Assembly (NCBI GenBank): GCA_905182305.1
Contig: CAJJBB010000003.1
Location: forward strand, 248,001 to 312,000
Direction: 5' to 3'
From: Flavobacteria bacterium MS024-2A
GTDB taxonomy: Bacteria > Bacteroidota > Bacteroidia > Flavobacteriales > Flavobacteriaceae
DNA length: 64,000 bases
The position numbers and the translations under genes were made by a program. The notes under the pieces were generated by a model that did not search any database, had not been told where the DNA came from, and saw only the letters and a program-made list of their open reading frames with translations. Every line of letters starts with the position of its first letter. Positions within the stretch are counted from its first letter, which is position 1. Positions 39,208 through 46,582 of the stretch are shown here, piece after piece.

Positions 39208-40474
39208 TTTAAAAGTAATATTTGATCGTGATACATGGCAGGAAATTTTTGGGTCCATATCTAAAAACAAGACAAGAACTATTATTACCGTAATTGGTGT
39301 TCTTTGGGGAATTTTTATTTATATAGCACTTTCAGGAGCAGCAAAAGGATTAGATAATGGTTTTGAAAGACAGTTTGAAAATATAGCTATGAACTCCATG
39401 TTTATTTGGGCTCAAAGAACGAGTATTCCATATGATGGATTCAAAATAGGCAGAAGAGTTGAGCTTAAGCTTTCAGATATAGATTACTTGAAGCAACGTG
39501 TTCCGCAAGTTGAATTTATCGCTCCTAGAAATGCTAGAGGTGTTTTTGGTGGTGGAGTTCCACTTGTCGTTAGAAATAATAAATCTAGTAATTATAACGT
39601 GTATGGTGATTATCCTGAATTAACAAAAATTGCTACTAAAAAGATTTATACAGGTGGACGTTTTATAAATGATGATGACATTCGATACCGGCGAAAAGTA
39701 TGTGTAATAGGTGAAAGAACACAAACTGAACTTTTTGATGAAGATGAAGACCCCATTGGACAATACATAAGAATTGATAACATTTATTTCCAAGTTGTCG
39801 GAGTTCACAAGTTTGTGCCTGGTGGTGGTTTTGAAAGTGATGGCGACATTTTTATACCCTTTGAGACTTTTAGAAAAATTTATAATACTGGTGATAAAGT
39901 TGGGTGGTTTACTATTGCTGCTTATGATGATGCAGATGTAGTTGCGGTTGAAAAGGATATTAAAGTAGCTCTTAAAAGAATTCATCGTGTTTCTCCAGAT
40001 GATGAGCGTGCTTTTGGAGGTTTTAATTTGGGAGAGATTTTTAATAAAATTGTTGGCTTTTCAAAAGGGATGACTCTTCTTTCTTTAATTGTTGGAATAG
40101 CAACAATAATTGCAGGAGTCATTGGAATTGGAAACATTCTTTTAATTTCAGTAAAAGAGCGGACTAAAGAGCTAGGAGTTCGAAGAGCTCTGGGTGCAAC
40201 CCCTTCAGAAGTCCGAAATCAAATAATATTAGAATCTGTGTTTTTGACTGTTATTGCAGGTATTTTAGGAATTATATTAGGCGCTTTTGTTTTAGCAGGA
40301 ATAAACGCGGCTACCCAAGACATGACAGACTTCCCCTACACAAATCCAACAGTACCTATTCCTTTTGTTTTAGGAGCATTATTTATTATGGTTTTCCTAG
40401 GAACATTAATAGGACTTATACCAGCACAACGTGCGGTAAGTATAAAACCAATTGACGCATTAAGAGAAGAATAA
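39200..40474 (+). CDS. ABC exporter permease, MacB/FtsX type (second)
   Basis: This permease of about 424 residues has the same layout as its neighbour: an N-terminal helix, a periplasmic MacB-PCD domain (about 45-290), then three helices with VKERTKELGVRRALGATP. The ATG at 39200 is chosen over an in-frame TTG at 39188 because it gives MNSLKVIFDRDTWQEIF, which aligns with the MFNRDRWREIFDTI start of the first permease. It overlaps that gene by 8 bases. The pair look like an old tandem duplication that diverged into two subunits. Confidence 0.93.
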   Translation: MNSLKVIFDRDTWQEIFGSISKNKTRTIITVIGVLWGIFIYIALSGAAKGLDNGFERQFENIAMNSMFIWAQRTSIPYDGFKIGRRVELKLSDIDYLKQRVPQVEFIAPRNARGVFGGGVPLVVRNNKSSNYNVYGDYPELTKIATKKIYTGGRFINDDDIRYRRKVCVIGERTQTELFDEDEDPIGQYIRIDNIYFQVVGVHKFVPGGGFESDGDIFIPFETFRKIYNTGDKVGWFTIAAYDDADVVAVEKDIKVALKRIHRVSPDDERAFGGFNLGEIFNKIVGFSKGMTLLSLIVGIATIIAGVIGIGNILLISVKERTKELGVRRALGATPSEVRNQIILESVFLTVIAGILGIILGAFVLAGINAATQDMTDFPYTNPTVPIPFVLGALFIMVFLGTLIGLIPAQRAVSIKPIDALREE

Positions 40475-40498
40475 AACAACTATATACAATTAATTATT

Positions 40499-41626
40499 AT
40501 GAAAATTTTAAAATATATTGGAATTGCACTTTTAATTTGCGGCGCTTTATTTGCAGCTGCCTATTTTATTAAAACTAATAACAAATCTATTATTGAGTTT
40601 GAAACAGAAACCTCTATTATAACTTCAATTGAGAGAAAAACAGTGGTTACCGGTAAGGTGATTCCGGAAGATGAAGTAGAAATTAAACCTCAAATTCAAG
40701 GAATTATACAAGACCTATTTGTTGAAGAAGGTGATTTAGTTGAAGCGGGAGATCTTTTAGCAAAAATCAAAGTAGTTCCAAATGAGCAAAGCTTAAATAG
40801 TGCTCGAGGTAGATTAGCTAATTCAAAAATTGTATTGAAAAACGCTACGGTAGATTTTAATCGCAATAAAAATTTATATGCAAAAGGCATTATCTCAAAA
40901 CAAGAGTTTGAGAATTCTGAATTACGTTACAGTCAATCAAAACTTGATGTTTCCAATGCGAGCTCTGATCTTCAAATTATAAGATTAGGATCTGCTGGAG
41001 GTGCTGCTTCTGCCAATACAAATATTCGTGCAACTGTTCCAGGAACTATTCTGGAAATTCCTGTAGAAGAAGGTTTTCAAGTAATTGCGAGTAATAGTTT
41101 TAACGCAGGTACAACTATTGCAACCATTGCAGATCTTAATAAAATGATTTTTGAAGGTAAAGTAGATGAAGCTGAAGTAGGAAAGTTAATAGTAGGCATG
41201 CCTTTAGAAGTTAATTTAGGTGCTATTGAAGACCAATCTCTTGAGGCTAAACTAAAGTTTATTGCACCTAAAGGAAATGAAGAGCAAGGTGCAGTACAAT
41301 TTATTATTGAAGCTGATTTGTTTTTAAACGATTCTATTTTCATTAGAGCAGGATATAGTGCTAATGCTTCGTTAGTATTAGAAAGAAAAGATAGTATCAT
41401 GGCAATTTCAGAATCATTATTACAATTTGATCGTAAAACAGAAAAACCTTATGTCGAAGTTTCTATTGGAGAACAAAAGTTTGAACGTAGAGATATTAAA
41501 GTTGGGATTTCTGATGGAGTAAATGTTGAGGTTATTTCAGGAATTACTAAAGACGACTTAATAAAAGTTTGGAATAAAACAGAACCCATAAAAAAGGGTG
41601 ATGATGATGAAGATGAATCAAAATAA
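40499..41626 (+). CDS. Periplasmic adaptor (membrane fusion protein) of the ABC exporter
   Basis: This 375-residue protein of the RND/MacA/HlyD adaptor family links the inner-membrane ABC parts to TolC. It has an N-terminal membrane anchor (about 5-25), a split lipoyl/barrel-sandwich domain (GKVIPEDEVEIKPQIQGIIQDLFVEEGDLV and ATVPGTILEIPVEEGFQV) and a helical hairpin (about 95-155). Beta-barrel and membrane-proximal domains follow, with an acidic tail. The spacing of 24 bases to the permease gene and 60 bases to the TolC gene places it in the same operon. Confidence 0.92.
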   Translation: MKILKYIGIALLICGALFAAAYFIKTNNKSIIEFETETSIITSIERKTVVTGKVIPEDEVEIKPQIQGIIQDLFVEEGDLVEAGDLLAKIKVVPNEQSLNSARGRLANSKIVLKNATVDFNRNKNLYAKGIISKQEFENSELRYSQSKLDVSNASSDLQIIRLGSAGGAASANTNIRATVPGTILEIPVEEGFQVIASNSFNAGTTIATIADLNKMIFEGKVDEAEVGKLIVGMPLEVNLGAIEDQSLEAKLKFIAPKGNEEQGAVQFIIEADLFLNDSIFIRAGYSANASLVLERKDSIMAISESLLQFDRKTEKPYVEVSIGEQKFERRDIKVGISDGVNVEVISGITKDDLIKVWNKTEPIKKGDDDEDESK

Positions 41627-41686
41627 AAGCGAAAGCGCAGAAATAATTAATAAAAAAAAGCTAATTAATATAATAAAATACAACAG

Positions 41687-43096
41687 ATGAAAACATTTGT
41701 AACCTTCTTGCTTTCAATAATAACCTTTGTAGTTTCTGCACAGGGAACAGTATATACCTTAGAAGAATGTGTGCTTATAGCTTTAGAGAAAAACATCAGT
41801 ATCAAACAATCTGAATTAGATCTGGAGGGAGCTTCTATCGATAAAGATGATGCCATAGGTAATTTTATGCCAAGGTTAAGTCTCCAATCACAACATATTT
41901 GGAACAATGGATTGAGTCAAAATATCACCAATGGTTTAATCGAAAATTTAACTACCCAATTTTCTTCTTTTGGAGGGAATATTGGAGTTACTATATTTAA
42001 TGGAAGACAAAATATAAATCAACTATCAAGAGCTAACCTAAGTATTATTGCACGTCAATATCAATTAGATGATATGAAGGACGACATTAGTCTTTTTGTA
42101 GCAAATGCCTACTTACAAGTTATGTTTAATAAAGAACTGGCTCAAGTTCAGCGCTATCAAATGGAACTTACCCAAGAAGATCTCGAGCGTACAAAATCTA
42201 GAATAGAAGCAGGTGTGTTAACAAAAGCAGATATTTATGAAATTGAAGCAAACCTTGCCTCTCAAGAGCAAGCTTTAGTTCAAGCAGATAATAATTATAG
42301 ACTCTCCCGTATTAGCCTAGCACAATTATTATTAATTACTGATTACGAAAATTTTGATATTGCAGCAGAAGATTTTGACATTCCTTTTTCAGATGTTTTA
42401 ATGCAAAAGCCAAAAGATATTTTTGAAAAAGCACTTACTGTAAGAAATGACATTAAGTTGGGAGTTGCTAATATTGAAGTCGCCAAAAAAGATATTGATA
42501 TTGCCAAAGGCGCATTAATGCCTTCGTTGTCTGCCTTTTTCAACTACAATACTCGTATTTCTTACTCTGACCGTTTTACGGAAACAGGAAATGTGATCGA
42601 ATCCCCGATTGGTTTTGTTAAAAATGATGGATCTTTAGTGGTAACGCAATTTCCAGAACGCTCTGTAGCGGGAGCACTCCCATTTGCTACCCAATTTGGA
42701 CAAAATGATGGCCAAAGCTATGGGCTTTCTTTGAATATCCCTGTGTTTAGCGGACTATCTATTAGAAATAATATTAAAAGAAGAAAGTTGAATTTAGAAC
42801 GTATTGAAAATCAGTTTGAACAAACTAAACTTGATTTAGAAAATACCATCAATCAAGCCTATAATAATACAGAAGGTGCGCTTAAATTTTATGAAGCTGC
42901 AGAGAAAACAGTAAAAGCTCGAAAAGAAGCTTTTGAGATGGCTCAAAACCGATTTGAGGCAGGTGTGATGAACTCTTTTGATTTTATTCAGACAAAGCAG
43001 AGGTATCAAATTTCTAGTTCAGACATCATTCGCGCTAAGTTTGATTATATTTTTAAACTAAAGGTTTTAGAGTTTTATTTTGGTCTCAAATTGTAA
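41687..43096 (+). CDS. TolC-family outer membrane efflux protein
   Basis: This 469-residue protein forms trimeric outer membrane exit ducts. A signal peptide ends at about residue 20 (FVVSAQG). The two OEP repeats give long alpha-helical stretches (about 25-240 and 245-460), with TLEECVLIALEKNISIKQSELDLEGA at the start and RFEAGVMNSFDFIQTKQRYQ near the end. It closes the exporter operon and supplies the outer-membrane stage. No terminator is visible before tsaB. Confidence 0.92.
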   Translation: MKTFVTFLLSIITFVVSAQGTVYTLEECVLIALEKNISIKQSELDLEGASIDKDDAIGNFMPRLSLQSQHIWNNGLSQNITNGLIENLTTQFSSFGGNIGVTIFNGRQNINQLSRANLSIIARQYQLDDMKDDISLFVANAYLQVMFNKELAQVQRYQMELTQEDLERTKSRIEAGVLTKADIYEIEANLASQEQALVQADNNYRLSRISLAQLLLITDYENFDIAAEDFDIPFSDVLMQKPKDIFEKALTVRNDIKLGVANIEVAKKDIDIAKGALMPSLSAFFNYNTRISYSDRFTETGNVIESPIGFVKNDGSLVVTQFPERSVAGALPFATQFGQNDGQSYGLSLNIPVFSGLSIRNNIKRRKLNLERIENQFEQTKLDLENTINQAYNNTEGALKFYEAAEKTVKARKEAFEMAQNRFEAGVMNSFDFIQTKQRYQISSSDIIRAKFDYIFKLKVLEFYFGLKL

Positions 43097-43166
43097 TAGA
43101 TACCTCAAAAAGAGTCTAATTTAAATTACAGGAAGTATAACTGAAATCATAACTTTTTATTGAGTG

Positions 43167-43844
43167 ATGAATTATATCTTACATATAGACACAACAACAA
43201 AAAAATGTTCTGTAGCATTGGCTCAAGACGGTGAGTTAATGATTCAAAAAGAGCTTTTGTCTGAAGAATTTAGTCATAGTGAGCAGCTTCATCCATTTAT
43301 AGAAGAAGTTTTAAAAGAGAGTGGCTTAAAGTCGTCTTCACTCAGTGCAATAGCAATTAGTAAAGGTCCTGGTTCGTATACAGGACTTCGCATTGGGGTT
43401 GCAGCCGCAAAAGGATTATGTTTTGCTTTGGATCTACCGTTAATAGCATTAAACACATTGGAAATTATGGTACAGCCTTATGAAGTTTCTCCATATTCGT
43501 TTATCATTCCAATGTTAGATGCCAGAAGAATGGAAGTATATACAGCAATTTTTGATGAAACTAAAAAATGGATTCAAGAAACTACGGCTGAGGTATTGAC
43601 TGAAAATACTTTCACCTCTATTGTTAATGAGCAGTCTTGCTTAATTATCGGAGATGGCGCCATAAAATTTAAAACTTTACATCCAAAAATAAATGCATCT
43701 TATACAAGTGAAATTCACTACCCGGTTGCTAAAGACATGATAACTTTAGCCTGGAAAAAATTTAATGCAAAAGAATTTGAAGACTTAGCATATTTTGAGC
43801 CTTTCTATCTTAAAGATTTTCAAACGACTCCTCCGAAGAAATAA
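43167..43844 (+). CDS. tsaB: tRNA threonylcarbamoyladenosine biosynthesis protein TsaB
   Basis: TsaB is the catalytically inactive partner of TsaD in making the universal t6A modification of ANN-decoding tRNAs. The 225-residue protein has the ASKHA-type fold start YILHIDTTTKKCSVAL and the family signature GPGSYTGLRIGVAAAKGL. An in-frame GTG three bases before the ATG is also possible, but ATG fits the family start. It is convergent with the nfu gene, with two bases between stops. Confidence 0.94.
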   Translation: MNYILHIDTTTKKCSVALAQDGELMIQKELLSEEFSHSEQLHPFIEEVLKESGLKSSSLSAIAISKGPGSYTGLRIGVAAAKGLCFALDLPLIALNTLEIMVQPYEVSPYSFIIPMLDARRMEVYTAIFDETKKWIQETTAEVLTENTFTSIVNEQSCLIIGDGAIKFKTLHPKINASYTSEIHYPVAKDMITLAWKKFNAKEFEDLAYFEPFYLKDFQTTPPKK

Positions 43845-43846
43845 AA

Positions 43847-44737
43847 CTATCCGTTAACTGCTACTACCGATGTGATTTTTCCGGGCATCATTTCTTTTAA
43901 CATATTTTCAATTCCATTTTTTAATGTAAAAGTGGATGAAGGACAACCACTACAGGCACCTTGCAATACTACGTGTACTGATTTTTCAGTTTCATCATAA
44001 GAATCAAAAACAATATTTCCACCATCAGAGGCAACAGCAGGTTTAATGTATTCGTCTAAAATAGATACAATTTGTTGCTCTATTGGATTTAAATTAGCCT
44101 CAGGCTGTTCTTTTTTCTCAATGTCTAAGGGGGTAGGGGATTCTGTAAGCACAATATTTCCCTCCTCTATAAAGGAACGAATAAACTCACGCACCTCCAT
44201 TACTACTGTTTCCCATTCAGCAACTTCATATTTTGTAATAGACACATAATTGGTATCTAAGAAAACTTCTTTTACAAAGGGTAAATGGAATAATTGTTTA
44301 GCTAATGGAGAATTTTTAGTTTCATCAATATTTTTAAATTCAACACTTTGAGGCACCAAAGGTTTGTTGGCTACAAATTTCATTACCGCAGGATTGGGGG
44401 TGCTTTCTGCATAGACACTTACCGGGATTTTATCATTTCGTTGAGCTTCTAAAACCACACCACCTTCATTTAAATAGGTCTCTAACTGTTCTTTAACTTC
44501 CTCTATAACTTCTTCCCATTCAAGGATATCAAAACGTTCAACAGATATTATTTTTTCAGAAAGACTTACAGATTTTACAAATGGTAAGTAAAATAGTTGC
44601 TGAATAAGTGGTGCTCCTTTAGCCTCATCAATATTTTTAAATTGACGCGTCTCTTTTGGACCAATAGGTTGATCTAATTTAAACTGTGCCCAAGGATTCC
44701 CTTTTTCAGCACTTGCAGTGAGGCGATAAATCTTCAT
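43847..44737 (-). CDS. Nfu-type iron-sulfur cluster scaffold protein (NifU family)
   Basis: This 296-residue scaffold holds and passes on Fe-S clusters. It has two tandem copies of the Nfu N-terminal domain (about 5-90 and 105-190), shown by the repeated pattern FKNIDEAKGAPLIQQLFYLPFV and FKNIDETKNSPLAKQLFHLPFV. The C-terminal NifU domain (about 215-296) carries the cluster-binding CSGC in GACSGCPSS. The doubled N-terminal domain is typical of Bacteroidota. A perfect -7 element lies just upstream. Confidence 0.93.
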   Translation of the reverse strand: MKIYRLTASAEKGNPWAQFKLDQPIGPKETRQFKNIDEAKGAPLIQQLFYLPFVKSVSLSEKIISVERFDILEWEEVIEEVKEQLETYLNEGGVVLEAQRNDKIPVSVYAESTPNPAVMKFVANKPLVPQSVEFKNIDETKNSPLAKQLFHLPFVKEVFLDTNYVSITKYEVAEWETVVMEVREFIRSFIEEGNIVLTESPTPLDIEKKEQPEANLNPIEQQIVSILDEYIKPAVASDGGNIVFDSYDETEKSVHVVLQGACSGCPSSTFTLKNGIENMLKEMMPGKITSVVAVNG

Positions 44738-44747
44738 CTTTTTTTTT

Positions 44748-44755
44748 CAAAAATA
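44748..44755 (-). promoter_or_regulatory. Candidate -7 promoter element of nfu
   Basis: On the minus strand this reads TATTTTTG, a perfect TAnnTTTG, ending 10 bases before the ATG at 44737. The resulting leader would be only a few bases long. Confidence 0.45.
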
Positions 44756-44839
44756 ATGAAAGCAAAGTGAATTATAGCTCGAAAACAAAGACATCTTTAA
44801 GCAAGTATCTTTTTGTACTTTGGACTTAAAGAATTTAAT

Positions 44840-45349
44840 ATGTTATTAAAATCAGTTCGGGGTTACACACCTTCTTATGGAGAAGATTGTTTTTTTGCTG
44901 AAAATGCTACTCTTATTGGAGATATAATTATGGGTAGTTATTGCTCAGTTTGGTATCAATCAGTCATTAGAGGTGATGTGAATTTTATTAGAATAGGGGA
45001 TGAGGTCAATATACAAGATGGTGCTGTGATTCATGCTACTTTTGAAACCGCTCCGACCCATATTGGAAATAGGGTATCTATAGGGCATAATGCAATTGTT
45101 CATGGTTGTAGGATAGAAGATGATGTTTTGGTGGGAATGGGAAGTATAGTAATGGACCACTGTGTAATTGGGAGTAATAGTATTATAGCTGCTGGAGCTG
45201 TAGTACCAAAAAATACCATAATTCCTCCAGGATCAATTTATGCTGGAGTTCCTGCTAAAAAGATTAAAGTTATTGACGCTACTTCACAAAAAAATGAAAT
45301 TAAACGAATTGCAAAAAATTACTTAAAATACGCATCATGGTTTAAATAA
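44840..45349 (+). CDS. Gamma carbonic anhydrase family protein (left-handed beta-helix hexapeptide repeats)
   Basis: This 169-residue protein is built of hexapeptide repeats (for example ATLIGDIIMG, NRVSIGHNAIVHGCRI and NSIIAAGAVVPKNTII) that fold into a trimeric left-handed beta-helix. Three candidate zinc histidines are present, in VIHATFE and in SIGHNAIVHG, so carbonic anhydrase or a related activity is plausible. Many YrdA-like members have no proven reaction. ATG 44840 is preferred to the in-frame TTG at 44813. A bidirectional terminator follows. Confidence 0.88.
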   Translation: MLLKSVRGYTPSYGEDCFFAENATLIGDIIMGSYCSVWYQSVIRGDVNFIRIGDEVNIQDGAVIHATFETAPTHIGNRVSIGHNAIVHGCRIEDDVLVGMGSIVMDHCVIGSNSIIAAGAVVPKNTIIPPGSIYAGVPAKKIKVIDATSQKNEIKRIAKNYLKYASWFK

Positions 45350-45355
45350 AGACAT

Positions 45356-45387
45356 AAAAAAAGCTACCATATAGGTAGCTTTTTTTA
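45356..45387. terminator. Bidirectional Rho-independent terminator
   Basis: AAGCTACC at 45361-45368 pairs with 45374-45381 around a 5-base loop, flanked by an A-run on the left and a T-run on the right. It serves both the gamma carbonic anhydrase gene and the oppositely oriented ompH operon that ends at 45400. Confidence 0.85.
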
Positions 45388-45399
45388 TTGATAATTTGA

Positions 45400-45906
45400 T
45401 TAAAATCCTAATTCAGATTTTACATCAGCCATAAGATCTTTTCCGGATGCCATAATTACACTTCCTCCTGGGCTAGAGTCCAACACATAGTCAAACATTT
45501 GTACTGTAGCAACTTTTTCAATTGCGACGCGCGCTTTTTCGTACAAAGGACGCATCATTTCTGCAGAACGTTTTTGTAATTCTTGGGCAGCAGTTTCTCT
45601 AAATTCTTGTATACGACTTTGCATCTCTTGAATTTCGATTTGGCGTTGTTGGTTTATTAAATCAGTTTGATTTTGAGCATCACCCTGATAATTTTGTGCT
45701 TTGGTTTGAAATTCCTTTACAGATGTTTCCATTTCTTGAGCATACTGACTCTCTAATTTTTTAAGTTCGCTTTGAGCGGAAATTACTTCCGGCATTTCAC
45801 TGATAAGTTGTTGCGTATCAATATGTGCTACCTTAGATTGTGCCATCACATTCAATGGAGCAAAAAATAATAACAAGCTAACGATTAAAGTTGATAAGTG
45901 TTTCAT
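45400..45906 (-). CDS. OmpH/Skp-family periplasmic chaperone (second copy)
   Basis: This 168-residue protein has a signal peptide (1-22, ending NVMAQ) and a long charged alpha-helical coiled coil (about 40-120). The C-terminal segment MFDYVLDSSPGGSVIMASG is diagnostic of OmpH. Skp-type trimers hold unfolded outer membrane proteins on their way to BamA. It is the last gene of the DUF6089-uppS-bamA-ompH-ompH block, 14 bases after the other copy. Confidence 0.92.
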   Translation of the reverse strand: MKHLSTLIVSLLLFFAPLNVMAQSKVAHIDTQQLISEMPEVISAQSELKKLESQYAQEMETSVKEFQTKAQNYQGDAQNQTDLINQQRQIEIQEMQSRIQEFRETAAQELQKRSAEMMRPLYEKARVAIEKVATVQMFDYVLDSSPGGSVIMASGKDLMADVKSELGF

Positions 45907-45920
45907 AGTGTGTTTAAGTA

Positions 45921-46517
45921 TTAATTGTTTGAGGTTGTAGTTTTTGATTTCAAGGCCTCAATTTGATCCTTTTTCTTTTGTATTTTTTGTTGTCTATTTA
46001 TTCTTTTGATAACCAGGTCGCTAATATCGTAATTTTTTGCGGAATATAACATCGTTATATTGGAAGATCGATCAAAAATAAAATCATATTTTTTCTCCTC
46101 TGCAATTAATTTTACGACACTCATGACTTGATCCTGAACTGGTTGTATAAGTTTTGATCGCTGAACGATCATATCACCTTTTGGGCCAAATCGTTTTTCC
46201 TGAAGACTTATTATTTCAGAAGCAAAATCTTTAATTTCTAATTCACGGTCATCTATTAGTTCAGGTGTTAATAAAATTCGTTCCGTATTTAATTGGTTTT
46301 GGTATTGTTTAAGTTGAATTTTTTTAAGTTCAATTTCTTTTTTCCATGCACTAATATTTTTGTCTAACAATAGCCCTGCTTCTTGATACTCGTCAATACT
46401 CTCTAGAATAACGTTCATGTCTATATAACCCAGGCGGGTTCCTCTTTGAGCATTAATGGGAAAGCTTATTAAAAGGGCAATACTAAAAGTTACTATGATG
46501 TATAGATTTGATCTCAT
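45921..46517 (-). CDS. OmpH/Skp-family periplasmic chaperone (first copy)
   Basis: This 198-residue paralogue of the following gene has a signal peptide (1-23, ending INAQ), a coiled coil (about 45-115) and the OmpH C-terminal strand KYDFIFDRSSNITMLYSAKNYD. A Lys-rich tail (about 170-198) is an addition relative to the other copy. Having two different Skp-like proteins suggests division of labour or a mixed trimer. It is 65 bases downstream of bamA in the same direction. Confidence 0.92.
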   Translation of the reverse strand: MRSNLYIIVTFSIALLISFPINAQRGTRLGYIDMNVILESIDEYQEAGLLLDKNISAWKKEIELKKIQLKQYQNQLNTERILLTPELIDDRELEIKDFASEIISLQEKRFGPKGDMIVQRSKLIQPVQDQVMSVVKLIAEEKKYDFIFDRSSNITMLYSAKNYDISDLVIKRINRQQKIQKKKDQIEALKSKTTTSNN

Positions 46518-46582
46518 AGTCTTTAAAACGTAAAAGTGTCAAACTTATTTTTAGGCAAAGGATAAATAAAATTTAAAACACA

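Noticed and set aside
39620-39985. Minus-strand open frame of 121 residues within the second permease gene
   Set aside because: It is fully antisense to the conserved MacB-type permease and its composition mirrors reverse-complemented codons. There is no start context or family similarity.
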